NCBI GenBank assembly: GCA_900544445.1
Contig: UQVK01000021.1
Location: 1-46,382, forward strand
DNA from: an uncultured Lachnospiraceae bacterium
Lineage (GTDB): Bacteria; Bacillota; Clostridia; Lachnospirales; Lachnospiraceae
Direction: 5' to 3'
Length of the DNA: 46,382 nt
The number at the start of each line of letters is the position of its first letter. Within the stretch, counting starts at the first letter, position 1. This document shows, piece by piece, positions 1 to 11,403 of the stretch. The translations under genes and the position numbers were made by a program. Below the pieces are notes generated by a model. That model had not been told where the DNA came from and made no database searches. It saw only the letters and a list, made by a program, of their open reading frames with translations.

Positions 1-63
1 CAAAGGGGACAGACTGTAAATCTGCTGCAAATTGCTTCGGTGGTTCGAATCCACCTCCATCCA
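1..63 (+). tRNA. tRNA-Tyr (GTA), 5' end cut by window
   Basis: The anticodon loop reads CTGTAAA, giving anticodon GTA (Tyr). A long variable arm follows, as expected of bacterial tRNA-Tyr, then a T arm with the GGTTCGAAT loop context. The 3' acceptor strand ends near base 63 with no encoded CCA. The D arm and 5' acceptor strand lie outside the window. It is the first of four tRNAs in tandem. Confidence 0.9.
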
Positions 64-120
64 TTTAAAAAAATAATAGTTGCGTGTAGTACCTGAATGG
101 TGTTACACTATATATGATGA

Positions 121-194
121 CGCGGGGTGGAGCAGTCTGGAAGCTCGTCGGGCTCATAACCCGAAGGTCACAGGTTCAAATCCTGTCCCCGCTA
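121..194 (+). tRNA. Initiator tRNA-Met (CAT)
   Basis: The anticodon loop CTCATAA (anticodon CAT) is closed by three consecutive G:C pairs (GGG/CCC), the hallmark of initiator tRNA. The acceptor stem starts with C facing a T, so base pair 1:72 is unpaired, also an initiator feature. The gene is 74 nt with no encoded CCA. Confidence 0.93.
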
Positions 195-201
195 CTTAAA
201 T

Positions 202-274
<73 letters not shown>

Positions 275-316
275 TTTTTTTGTGCCTGTAGGTTTACAGG
301 CATAAGAACATTATAT

Positions 317-389
317 GGAGCATTAGCTCAGCCGGTAGAGCACCTGACTTTTAATCAGGTTGTCGGGGGTTCGAATCCCCCATGCTTCA
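317..389 (+). tRNA. tRNA-Lys (TTT)
   Basis: The anticodon loop CTTTTAA gives TTT (Lys). The acceptor stem GGAGCAT/ATGCTTC pairs with one G-T wobble, and the T arm GGGGG/CCCCC is perfect. It is the last tRNA of the cluster and is followed 11 bases later by an intrinsic terminator. Confidence 0.95.
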
Positions 390-399
390 CTGAAAACGG

Positions 400-444
400 T
401 CACATCAGGCTTATAGAAAAAGAAAGCCCGATGTGATTTTTTTA
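400..444 (+). terminator. Intrinsic terminator of the tRNA cluster
   Basis: An inverted repeat (TCACATC-AGGCTT facing AAGCC-CGATGTGA) is followed directly by a run of eight T. It closes the tRNA operon and insulates the ABC exporter genes. Confidence 0.85.
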
Positions 445-498
445 TGCCCAAAACAGCGGAAATGTTATATAATCTGATTACAAACAATTATTGTATGT
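445..498 (+). promoter_or_regulatory. Exporter promoter with palindromic operator
   Basis: A consensus -10 box TATAAT lies at 468-473, with only a weak -35 match (about 445-450). Bases 480-498 form a 19-bp inverted repeat (ACAAACAAT, T, ATTGTATGT) with one mismatch per arm, just downstream of the -10 where it would cover the transcription start. The position and size fit a MarR- or TetR-type repressor site, a common arrangement for multidrug ABC exporters. No regulator gene lies nearby. Confidence 0.5.
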
Positions 499-525
499 GA
501 AACTATTGAGGATGAAAGGGTTGCC

Positions 526-2274
526 ATGAAAAGAATAATCACCTTTTATCTTCGTCCCTATTATGGACGAATGGCAGTTGGATTTCTGATAAAATTTCTG
601 GGAGCAATCATGGATCTGTTCATTCCATGGATACTGGCCTATGTAATCGATTCTGTGATTCCGGTGGGAAGCCTGCGGCTGATTTTTGCCTGGGGAGGCG
701 TAATGCTGGTCTGCTCCATACTCGCGGTTTCCTTCAATATCATTGCAAACAGGATGGCCTCCAGGGTGGCGAGCGATGCGACGCAGATCATCCGGCACGA
801 TCTGTTCGCGAAGACCATGTATCTTTCGGCAAGGCAGACGGACGCCTTTACCAAGCCGTCTTTGATTTCCAGGCTCACGACGGATACCTATAATGTGAAT
901 CAGATGATCGGAAGAGTGCAGAGGCTTGGCGTGAGGGCGCCCATTCTTCTTGTGGGCGGCGTACTGTTTACCATGTCCCTGGATCCGGTGCTTTCTTCCG
1001 TACTGCTGCTTGTGATGCCGGTGCTTGCGGTTGTCATGGTGGTAGTATCCAGAAAGGGAATGCCTCTTTACCGGAAGCTTCAGAGCAGCGTGGACAGCTT
1101 TGTCTGCCTGGTGAGGGAGGATATCGCAGGAATCCGGGTGATTAAGGCCCTGTCCAAGATGGATTACGAAAAGGAAAAGTTTGACCGGATCAACAAAATG
1201 GTGGTGACCTGTGAAAGGAATGCAGAAAAGACGATGGCAGTTCTGAATCCGTCGATGAATATGCTCCTGAATCTGGGTCTGGTGGGCGTCATCATCGTCG
1301 GGGCTTTCCGGGTGAATGCGGGAACCTCAGAGGTAGGAAAAATACTGGCATTCATGACCTATTTCACGATCATTCTGAACGCCATGATGTCCATTTCCAG
1401 GATGTTCGTTATCATTAACAAGGCGGTGGCATCTGCGGCCAGAATCGACCAGGTGCTCTCCTGCGAGGATGATCTGGCACTTCTGGGGGATAAGACAGAG
1501 CCGGAGGCGGAGAATACGGATACGGTAGAGGTGGATGCAGAAAAGGAGATCGTGTTTGATCATGTTAGCTTTTCCTATAATAAAAAGGAGCCGAACCTGA
1601 AGGATATTTCCTTTACCGTCAGAAAAGGAGAGATGCTTGGAATTATCGGATCAACAGGCTCCGGAAAAACGACCCTGGCATCGCTTCTGATGCGTCTTAT
1701 GGATGTGGATGAAGGGCGCGTGCTGATCGGCGGACGGGACGTGAGAAGTTTTGAAAAGGAGGAGCTTCGCAGCAGGTTCGGCGTGGTGTTTCAGAACGAT
1801 ACCATTTTTGAGGATACGATTTATGAAAATGTGCGGATGGGAAGGCAGCTTGGTCGGGAAGAAATCGTTCAGGCATTGAGCTACGCCCAGGCAGAGGAGT
1901 TTACGCAGGAGAAGGAGCGCAGCGAAGGGGGTATGCTGGATATCCGGGGGGCAAACCTGAGCGGGGGCCAGAAACAGAGAGTGCTGATCGCGAGGGCGTT
2001 GGCCGCGCGGCCGGAGATTCTGATTCTGGATGATTCCTCCAGCGCGCTGGACTATCGGACGGATGCCATGCTGCGCAGGCAGCTGAAGGAGAATTTCAGC
2101 GGTACGACGACTATTCTGATCGCACAGCGTATCAGTTCCGTCATGCACGCGGATCATATACTCGTGCTGGAGGACGGGGAAATGATCGGGTATGGAACCC
2201 ATGAGGAGCTGTTAATGGGCTGTGCCGTATACAGGGAGATCAGCCGGTCGCAGACGGGGGATATCGGAGGCTGA
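526..2274 (+). CDS. Heterodimeric ABC exporter subunit, degenerate NBD
   Basis: This 582-aa ABC half-transporter fuses an N-terminal six-helix membrane domain (about residues 1-310) to a nucleotide-binding domain. Walker A GSTGSGKTT is at 375-383 and the signature LSGGQ at 478-482. Two catalytic positions are altered: Walker B reads LILDD with Asp503 where the catalytic Glu is expected, and the H-loop reads IAQR with Gln534 instead of His. These changes mark the degenerate-site subunit of heterodimeric exporters such as TM287/288 and BmrCD. The partner gene follows after 32 bases. The start is supported by GAAAGGG six bases upstream. The likely role is drug, lipid or peptide export; the substrate cannot be read from sequence. 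Confidence 0.93.
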   Translation: MKRIITFYLRPYYGRMAVGFLIKFLGAIMDLFIPWILAYVIDSVIPVGSLRLIFAWGGVMLVCSILAVSFNIIANRMASRVASDATQIIRHDLFAKTMYLSARQTDAFTKPSLISRLTTDTYNVNQMIGRVQRLGVRAPILLVGGVLFTMSLDPVLSSVLLLVMPVLAVVMVVVSRKGMPLYRKLQSSVDSFVCLVREDIAGIRVIKALSKMDYEKEKFDRINKMVVTCERNAEKTMAVLNPSMNMLLNLGLVGVIIVGAFRVNAGTSEVGKILAFMTYFTIILNAMMSISRMFVIINKAVASAARIDQVLSCEDDLALLGDKTEPEAENTDTVEVDAEKEIVFDHVSFSYNKKEPNLKDISFTVRKGEMLGIIGSTGSGKTTLASLLMRLMDVDEGRVLIGGRDVRSFEKEELRSRFGVVFQNDTIFEDTIYENVRMGRQLGREEIVQALSYAQAEEFTQEKERSEGGMLDIRGANLSGGQKQRVLIARALAARPEILILDDSSSALDYRTDAMLRRQLKENFSGTTTILIAQRISSVMHADHILVLEDGEMIGYGTHEELLMGCAVYREISRSQTGDIGG

Positions 2275-2306
2275 AGAGAGAAAGGCGCTTCCGTTTGGAG
2301 GTAAGG

Positions 2307-4094
2307 ATGAAAACAGAAGGACAGAAAATCGGAGAACATAAGACAGCCGGGAAAAAAGGAACGCTTCTGCGGCTCGACGGGTATCTGATGCGTTATAAAT
2401 GGTATCTTGTCGGAGCGGTGGCGCTGACGGTGGGGAGCAACCTGTTTTCCCTGATCGGGCCCCTGTTGTCAGGGTATGCGGTGGATGCCATCGAGCCGGG
2501 GCCGGGAAAGGTTATTTTTGAAAAGGTTTTTTATTATGCGGCCTGGATGGCGGGATTTTATGTGGTATCCTCCATATTCTCCTATCTTCTGCAGGTGCTG
2601 ATGATCACCATCAGCCGGAAGGTGGTCTACCAGATGAGGAAGGATGTCTTTGAAAAACTGCTTTCGCTTCCGGTGGGATATTTTGACGTGCATCAGGGCG
2701 GGGATATCATCAGCAGGATTTCCTATGATATCGATACGGTGAACATGTCGCTGTCCGATGATGTGGTGCAGCTTCTGACGACTGTGATCACAGTGAGCGG
2801 GGCCTTCTTCATGATGCTCGTGATCTCTCCGTCCCTTGTGCTGATTTTCGCGTTTACCATGCCGCTTTCCATGTGCATTACCAGATACCTGACAGGAAAA
2901 ACCAGGCCGCTGTTTCGTGCCAGATCCGCCACGCTGGGAGAGCTGAACGGATTTGCGGAGGAAATGGTTTCGGGCCAGAGAACACTGAAAGCCTATTGTC
3001 AGGAAGAAAATACAATCCGCCGTTTTGAGGAAAAAAATGAGAAGGCCATGAAGGCATATTACAGAGCGGAATATTATGGCAGTATTGTGGGGCCGATGGT
3101 GAATTTCATCAATAACCTCTCTCTGTCCATGATCAGTGTGTTCGGAGCCATTTTGTATCTGTTCGGAAAGATGAGCATGGGAAACATTTCATCCTTTGTG
3201 CTGTATTCCAGAAAATTTTCAGGGCCGATCAATGAGGCGGCAAACATTATCAGCGACCTGCAGTCCTCCATGGCTGCGGCGGAACGGGTATTCCGGCTTC
3301 TGGATGAGCTGGAGGAGGCAGCGGATGCGCCGGACGCAAGGGAGCTTGTGGAGGCGAAGGGGGAGGTGGAGCTGAATCACGTCAGGTTCGGTTACAATCC
3401 TGCTAAAACTGTGATCCATGACTTGAGTTTCCATGTAAAACCCGGTAAAATGATAGCGATTGTAGGACCTACCGGGGCCGGTAAGACGACGCTGATCAAT
3501 CTGCTCATGCGTTTCTATGACGTGGACGGCGGTTTTATCACTGTGGACGGGGAAGAAATCCGGATGATAAAGCGGGACGGTCTGCGCCGCTCCTATGCGA
3601 TGGTGCTGCAGGATACCTGGCTATTTACAGGAACGATTTATGAAAATCTGGCATACGGCAGTCTGGAGGGAGATACCAAAAAGCAGGAGGAGCAGGTTCG
3701 TGCAGCGGCAAAGGCAGCAGGAATCGACGGCTTCATCAGAAGGCTGCCGGACGGATACCGGACGGTTCTTTCGGATGAGGGAACCAATATTTCCAAGGGG
3801 CAGAAGCAGCTTCTCACCATTGCGAGGGCCATGCTGCTTCCGGCCAGAATGCTGATTCTGGACGAAGCGACTTCGGATGTGGACACAAGGACCGAAATGA
3901 AGATCCAGGAGGCGATGAGGAAGCTGATGGAGGGGAAAACCTGCTTCGTCATCGCGCACAGACTTTCCACAATCCGGAATGCGGACCATATCCTGGTGGT
4001 GAACGACGGGGACGTCATCCAGCAGGGAACCCATGATACGCTTCTGAATCAGGAAGGGCTGTACAGACAGATGTATCTGGCACAATTTGAATGA
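2307..4094 (+). CDS. Heterodimeric ABC exporter subunit, catalytic NBD
   Basis: This is a 595-aa ABC half-transporter, partner of the preceding gene. The membrane domain covers about residues 20-330. Walker A GPTGAGKTT begins at 387 (Lys393), Walker B LILDE carries the catalytic Glu520, and the H-loop His551 is present. Its signature is altered (ISKGQ, 495-499, instead of LSGGQ). The altered signature would pair with the Asp/Gln site of the first subunit, so the dimer has one intact and one degenerate ATP site. ATG 2307 is preferred because GGAGG lies five bases upstream; a TTG at 2295 would place the ribosome site inside the gene. No clear terminator follows. Confidence 0.94.
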   Translation: MKTEGQKIGEHKTAGKKGTLLRLDGYLMRYKWYLVGAVALTVGSNLFSLIGPLLSGYAVDAIEPGPGKVIFEKVFYYAAWMAGFYVVSSIFSYLLQVLMITISRKVVYQMRKDVFEKLLSLPVGYFDVHQGGDIISRISYDIDTVNMSLSDDVVQLLTTVITVSGAFFMMLVISPSLVLIFAFTMPLSMCITRYLTGKTRPLFRARSATLGELNGFAEEMVSGQRTLKAYCQEENTIRRFEEKNEKAMKAYYRAEYYGSIVGPMVNFINNLSLSMISVFGAILYLFGKMSMGNISSFVLYSRKFSGPINEAANIISDLQSSMAAAERVFRLLDELEEAADAPDARELVEAKGEVELNHVRFGYNPAKTVIHDLSFHVKPGKMIAIVGPTGAGKTTLINLLMRFYDVDGGFITVDGEEIRMIKRDGLRRSYAMVLQDTWLFTGTIYENLAYGSLEGDTKKQEEQVRAAAKAAGIDGFIRRLPDGYRTVLSDEGTNISKGQKQLLTIARAMLLPARMLILDEATSDVDTRTEMKIQEAMRKLMEGKTCFVIAHRLSTIRNADHILVVNDGDVIQQGTHDTLLNQEGLYRQMYLAQFE

Positions 4095-4187
4095 TCCGAT
4101 GTTCTGGCGGCACGGGCCGACAGGGGCTGATAAACTGGATAGGTTTTCCGCTCTGTTTGTGACATTCGTATATTTCTCTTTTGCACA

Positions 4188-4223
4188 GGAAGTGTTACAA
4201 TGGGAGAAAAGGAAGTGTTACAA
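4188..4223 (+). repeat. 13-bp direct repeat with embedded extended -10
   Basis: GGAAGTGTTACAA occurs at 4188-4200 and again at 4211-4223, exactly 23 bases apart. The first copy continues into TGTTACAAT, an extended -10 (TGN-TACAAT at 4194-4201), so the L,D-transpeptidase promoter is probably here. The second copy sits at the expected transcription start. The rest of the gap 4095-4187 shows nothing I recognise. Confidence 0.5.
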
Positions 4224-4234
4224 AGGAAGGCTGA

Positions 4235-5653
4235 ATGAAGAAAAGTAAAAATAAGAGAGCAGCAGGAAAAAGAGGGGGGCTTTTGCGCAGGGCGATTTCT
4301 GCCGCGGCCATTGCGGCAGGAGCGCTGGCTCTGATCTATCTTGCAGGCTCTTTCTTTTTTGCGGGCCATTATTTCTGGAGAACGGAAATAGACGGAACGG
4401 ATGTGAGTTTTCGCTCCAGAGAGCGGGTGCGTGAGGAATGCCTGAATCCGGAAATTTATTATGAGCTTGTGATCACCGGAAGAGACGAGATGGAGGATGT
4501 GCTGACGCCGGCAGAGCTTGGGATGAGTTATGTATTTGATGATACGCTGGACCGTTTCAGCGCGCAGATGAGCGGATGGGCATGGCCGAAGATGTTTTTC
4601 TCCTCCTCCACCTGCGAGCTGCCCAGGGTGGTGACTTATGAGGACGATGCCCTGGAGAAGCGCCTGAGGGAATCGCCCTTTTTTGATCCGGATCATATCC
4701 GAAAGCCGCGGGATGCGAAAATCAGCGAATATGAAGCAGGATCCGGTTATTCCATCATCCCGGAGGATTCCGGAACCGTGCTCGATTTTGAGAAGGTGAA
4801 GGAGGCGGCGGTAAAAGCGCTGAAGGAGCTGGAAGAAGAGCTCGATCTGCGGGAAGGCGGCTTCTATTCCGACGCGGACGTGAAGTCGGACGATCCGGGA
4901 CTGAAGCGGGCGCTTGAGACGGCAAACCGGTATGCGGGCGCCAAGATCACCTATCGCTGGAACGGAGAAGAGGAGGTGATCGACGGCAGTCTGATCAGCA
5001 CGTGGATCACCATCGATGGAGACGAGGTACATCTGGACGAAGAAGCGGTCAGGGAGCATGTAAACGGGCTGGCAAAGAAGCATGATACCTTCGGAAGAGA
5101 GAGGGAGTTTACCGCTTCAGACGGGACTCTGCATCGATTGAAAGGTTCTTACGGCTGGTGGACGAACCGGGTGGGAGAAACGCAGGAGCTGCTTTCCAGC
5201 ATAGAAAACGGAGAAAGGCTGGAGAAGGAGCCGCTGTATTTTTCCAGAGGCTATGCGGAAGGGCCGGCCGGAGAGGATATCGGCAATTCCTATGTGGAAA
5301 TTGATCTGGGAGGCCAGCATCTTTATCTGTACATAGACGGGAAGAAAATCCTGGAAAGTGATCTGGTGTCCGGAAATGTGGCAAGGGGCTATGCGACCCC
5401 GGCGGGCGTGTACGGACTCACCTATAAGGAGAGAAACGCGACGTTGACCGGAGAGACCTATGCCACTCCGGTGAAGTACTGGATGCCCTTCAACGGAAAT
5501 ATCGGAATGCACGACGCATCCTGGAGGAAGGAATTCGGCGGGGAGATCTACAGGACGAACGGTTCGCACGGATGCATCAATCTTCCGGAGGAGATTGCGG
5601 AAACCATCTATGGTTATGTGGAGCAGGGATTTCCCGTCGTCTGCTATGACTGA
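4235..5653 (+). CDS. L,D-transpeptidase (YkuD family)
   Basis: This 472-aa protein starts with a basic cytoplasmic tail and one membrane anchor (about residues 24-46), so it acts at the outer face of the membrane. Residues about 50-330 form a long region resembling the peptidoglycan-binding module common in Firmicute L,D-transpeptidases. Residues about 345-472 are the YkuD domain, with the catalytic motif SHGCIN (His445, Cys447). It should form 3-3 crosslinks in peptidoglycan or attach molecules to it. It is the first gene of a tight group with the HD-domain and decarboxylase genes. Confidence 0.92.
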   Translation: MKKSKNKRAAGKRGGLLRRAISAAAIAAGALALIYLAGSFFFAGHYFWRTEIDGTDVSFRSRERVREECLNPEIYYELVITGRDEMEDVLTPAELGMSYVFDDTLDRFSAQMSGWAWPKMFFSSSTCELPRVVTYEDDALEKRLRESPFFDPDHIRKPRDAKISEYEAGSGYSIIPEDSGTVLDFEKVKEAAVKALKELEEELDLREGGFYSDADVKSDDPGLKRALETANRYAGAKITYRWNGEEEVIDGSLISTWITIDGDEVHLDEEAVREHVNGLAKKHDTFGREREFTASDGTLHRLKGSYGWWTNRVGETQELLSSIENGERLEKEPLYFSRGYAEGPAGEDIGNSYVEIDLGGQHLYLYIDGKKILESDLVSGNVARGYATPAGVYGLTYKERNATLTGETYATPVKYWMPFNGNIGMHDASWRKEFGGEIYRTNGSHGCINLPEEIAETIYGYVEQGFPVVCYD

Positions 5654-5670
5654 GAAAGGAGTGTGACAGG

Positions 5671-6183
5671 ATGCCGGAAAGAGAAAACAACCGGCTGGTG
5701 AAACGGATCGACGCGTATGGAGGAGATATCCTGAGGTCCTCCCGATTCCGCAGTACGAGAAAGAATATCCAGCACGGCACCGTATCTGTCTACGAGCATT
5801 CCATCAGCGTGGCCGGCTGCAGCCTGAAAATCATGGACGGCCTGAAAAGCCTGGGGATCCGCGTGAGAGAGCGCGAGCTGGTAAGAGGAGCCCTCCTTCA
5901 CGACTATTTTCTGTATGACTGGCATACCCGGAAATCCGCGAAGAGACTTAAGGAGCTGCATGGCTTCAGCCATCCGGAAATAGCGCTTCGAAACGCGGGA
6001 AGGGATTACAGTCTGACGCCCTGTGAGCGGGAAATTATCCGGAAGCACATGTGGCCGCTCACGGTCGTTCCGCCCATGTGCCGGGAGGCGTGGATTGTGA
6101 CGGCGGCGGATAAATACTGCTCCCTGCTGGAAACCCTACGTCTGAGAAAAGGAAGATGGAGAAAGGTACGAAAAAATTCATGA
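5671..6183 (+). CDS. HD-domain phosphohydrolase-like protein
   Basis: This is a 170-aa protein with HD-superfamily metal-site features: a His in YEHSISVAG (about residues 48-56), the His-Asp pair in LLHDYFLYDWH (about residues 74-84), and a later Asp in AADKYCSLLE. HD proteins hydrolyse phosphate esters of nucleotides or related molecules; the substrate is unknown. AAAGGAG lies nine bases before the ATG. The gene ends in an ATGA overlap with the next gene, indicating translational coupling. Confidence 0.8.
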   Translation: MPERENNRLVKRIDAYGGDILRSSRFRSTRKNIQHGTVSVYEHSISVAGCSLKIMDGLKSLGIRVRERELVRGALLHDYFLYDWHTRKSAKRLKELHGFSHPEIALRNAGRDYSLTPCEREIIRKHMWPLTVVPPMCREAWIVTAADKYCSLLETLRLRKGRWRKVRKNS

Positions 6184-7724
6184 GCGGTGATAAAGAAAAT
6201 GGGCTGCGAAAACCTGACGGCAGTCTCATAAGGCAGCTGGAGCTTTACAGAGATTCCGGATATTATCCCTTTCACATGCCGGGGCATAAGAGAAACATGC
6301 CGCCGGAGGCCGGAGAGGTTTTGCAGGCTGCTGCGGAGCTGGATATCACGGAGATCGACGGCTTCGACGACCTGCATCAGCCGGAGGGGATTCTGCATCT
6401 GGCCCAGGAGCGGGCCGCTGAGGTTTTTGGCGCAGACGAGACCTTTTTTCTGGTGAACGGCTCTACGGCCGGGATTCTGACGGCAGTATCCGCTGCGGCC
6501 AGGAAGGGCGGAAGAGTCCTTGTGGCGAGGAACTGTCATAAGTCGGTCTATCATGCCCTCTGTCTGAGGGAGCTTGAGCCGGTTTTTCTCTATCCAAAGC
6601 TTCTGGAGGGAGGCGTGGCGGATGCCATCGCGCCGGAGCAGGTGGAGGAAATGCTCGCCCGGTATCCGGATATACAGGCGGTTCTGATCACGTCTCCCAC
6701 CTATGACGGAGTGGTTTCCGATGTGGAAGCCATTGGGAAAGTTGTGCATCAGGCGGGCGCCGTGCTGATTGTGGACGGCGCGCACGGCGCGCACTTCGGA
6801 TTTGCGCCGGAACAACCGGAAAGCCCGGTAAGGCTCGGCGCCGATCTGGTGGTGCAGAGCCTGCATAAGACGCTGCCGGCCCTGACGCAGACCGCGCTTC
6901 TGCACCGGAACGGAAAAGTCATTTCTTCCGAAGCCGTCAGGCGGTTTGAGCGGATCTATCAGACGAGCAGTCCCTCCTATCTTCTGATGGGAAGCATGGA
7001 TTCCTGTGTGAGGCTTCTGCAGGAGCGGGGAAGGCAGATATATACAGAATTTGAAGAAAAACTGAACCGGTTATACGCCAGATTGGCCGGGCTGCGCGTC
7101 ATTCGTATCTTAAGTGAAGAGCTTCCGGAACACGGGTGTATGAAAGCGTTTGACCGGGGAAAACTTCTGATATCGACGCAAAATGAAAAAATTACCGGAA
7201 ATTTACTTTACAAAGAGCTTTTGAACCGTTATCATCTTCAAATGGAGATGGTATGCGACACTTATGTGACCGCTATCCTGACGCCCTGGGATACCGGGGA
7301 CGGCCTGCTGCGTCTGGCCGAAGCGCTGGAGGAGCTTGATGAAAGGCTTCTGCGGCAGAACGGGCCGCCGGAAAACGACGACGGGCTTAAGGCACCGGAA
7401 ACGGCGGCGCAGACTGAGAAAGGCATTCCGCGAAGCTGGCCGCGGACAACCGCAGCCGTCTTGCTTTATGAAGCTGTGGAAGCGCCGAAATCTGCCGAAC
7501 CTCTTTTAGAGGCGGCAGGAAAAATTTCAGCAACTTATGTGAACCTCTATCCGCCGGGAATCCCGCTGATCATCCCGGGAGAAGTCATCACTGAGGAGCT
7601 CATTAAGTTAATAGATAAGTATGTTCGGCTTGGACTGAACGTACAGGGTGTGGAAAGTCCGGGCGGCGGCGGAGTTTCTGCCCGGGAACTCACAATTGAA
7701 ACCATAAAAGGACGGAGGAACTGA
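6180..7724 (+). CDS. Orn/Lys/Arg decarboxylase family protein (YaaO/SpeA-like)
   Basis: This is a PLP-dependent protein of about 514 aa with the N-terminal signature FHMPGHKRN and an active-site lysine in SLHKTLPALTQ (Lys230 from this start). The C-terminal small domain ends near VQGVESPGGG. The family decarboxylates arginine, lysine or ornithine to make polyamines; the exact substrate cannot be assigned. ATG 6180 forms an ATGA overlap with the HD gene; ATG 6156 in the same frame is an alternative with a ribosome site too close to it. In B. subtilis the yaaO homologue sits beside tmk-yaaQ-yaaR-holB, and holB follows here within 4 kb. Confidence 0.87.
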   Translation: MSGDKENGLRKPDGSLIRQLELYRDSGYYPFHMPGHKRNMPPEAGEVLQAAAELDITEIDGFDDLHQPEGILHLAQERAAEVFGADETFFLVNGSTAGILTAVSAAARKGGRVLVARNCHKSVYHALCLRELEPVFLYPKLLEGGVADAIAPEQVEEMLARYPDIQAVLITSPTYDGVVSDVEAIGKVVHQAGAVLIVDGAHGAHFGFAPEQPESPVRLGADLVVQSLHKTLPALTQTALLHRNGKVISSEAVRRFERIYQTSSPSYLLMGSMDSCVRLLQERGRQIYTEFEEKLNRLYARLAGLRVIRILSEELPEHGCMKAFDRGKLLISTQNEKITGNLLYKELLNRYHLQMEMVCDTYVTAILTPWDTGDGLLRLAEALEELDERLLRQNGPPENDDGLKAPETAAQTEKGIPRSWPRTTAAVLLYEAVEAPKSAEPLLEAAGKISATYVNLYPPGIPLIIPGEVITEELIKLIDKYVRLGLNVQGVESPGGGGVSARELTIETIKGRRN

Positions 7725-7726
7725 AT

Positions 7727-10742
<3,016 letters not shown>

Positions 10743-10766
10743 AAGATACTGCAGGAAAAACAGGCG

Positions 10767-11372
10767 ATGGGAAAAATATTTTATATCGCAGGGAAAAGCT
10801 CTTCCGGAAAGGATACCATCTACCGCAGACTGCTTGAGGAGGGCGTGGAGGATGTGACGCTCTTTACCGCAGTTCCCTGTACCACCAGGCCCATGCGGGA
10901 TGGAGAACAGAACGGAAGAGAATACTTCTTTATGAATGAGGCGGGGCTGGAAGAGCTCCGCAGGCAGGGAAAGGTCATTGAGGAGAGAAAATACATGACC
11001 TGGTACGGGCCATGGTACTATTTTACAGCAGATGACGGACAGATCGATCTGAAGGACAAAAATTACCTGATGATCGGCACGCTGGTATCCTTCATGGCCG
11101 TGCGGGATTATTTCGGCGCGGACAGGGTGTGTCCGATTTATATCGATCTGGACGACGGGGAGCGGCTGCAGAGGGCGCTGAACCGGGAGCGGGCACAGGA
11201 AGAGCCGAAGTATGAAGAAATGTGCCGGAGATTTCTTGCCGACGCGGAGGATTTTTCCGAGGAAAAAATTCGGGAAGCCGGCATTGAGGAACGGTTTTAT
11301 AACGGCGATCTGGAGGAATGCCTGGGGCGGATCAAGGCTTATATTCTGAAAGAAATCAGTGAGAATGCCTGA
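10767..11372 (+). CDS. Guanylate-kinase-like protein
   Basis: This 201-aa protein has a P-loop GKSSSGKDT at residues 9-17 and the guanylate-kinase-like CTTRPMRDGEQNGREYFF segment. It therefore belongs to the GMK fold, binding ATP and probably a nucleotide monophosphate. It differs from housekeeping Gmk in its P-loop Asp and its long central insertion, so I do not assign the gmk symbol. It lies just upstream of holB, where B. subtilis has thymidylate kinase, and may be a functional partner or a replacement. Confidence 0.75.
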   Translation: MGKIFYIAGKSSSGKDTIYRRLLEEGVEDVTLFTAVPCTTRPMRDGEQNGREYFFMNEAGLEELRRQGKVIEERKYMTWYGPWYYFTADDGQIDLKDKNYLMIGTLVSFMAVRDYFGADRVCPIYIDLDDGERLQRALNRERAQEEPKYEEMCRRFLADAEDFSEEKIREAGIEERFYNGDLEECLGRIKAYILKEISENA

Positions 11373-11403
11373 CGGGGGAGACACAAAGGGAAAGGCGGGG
11401 AAT

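Noticed and set aside
283..302. Hairpin between tRNA-Phe and tRNA-Lys as a terminator
   Set aside because: The T run is upstream of the stem, not downstream, so it does not fit termination on the + strand.
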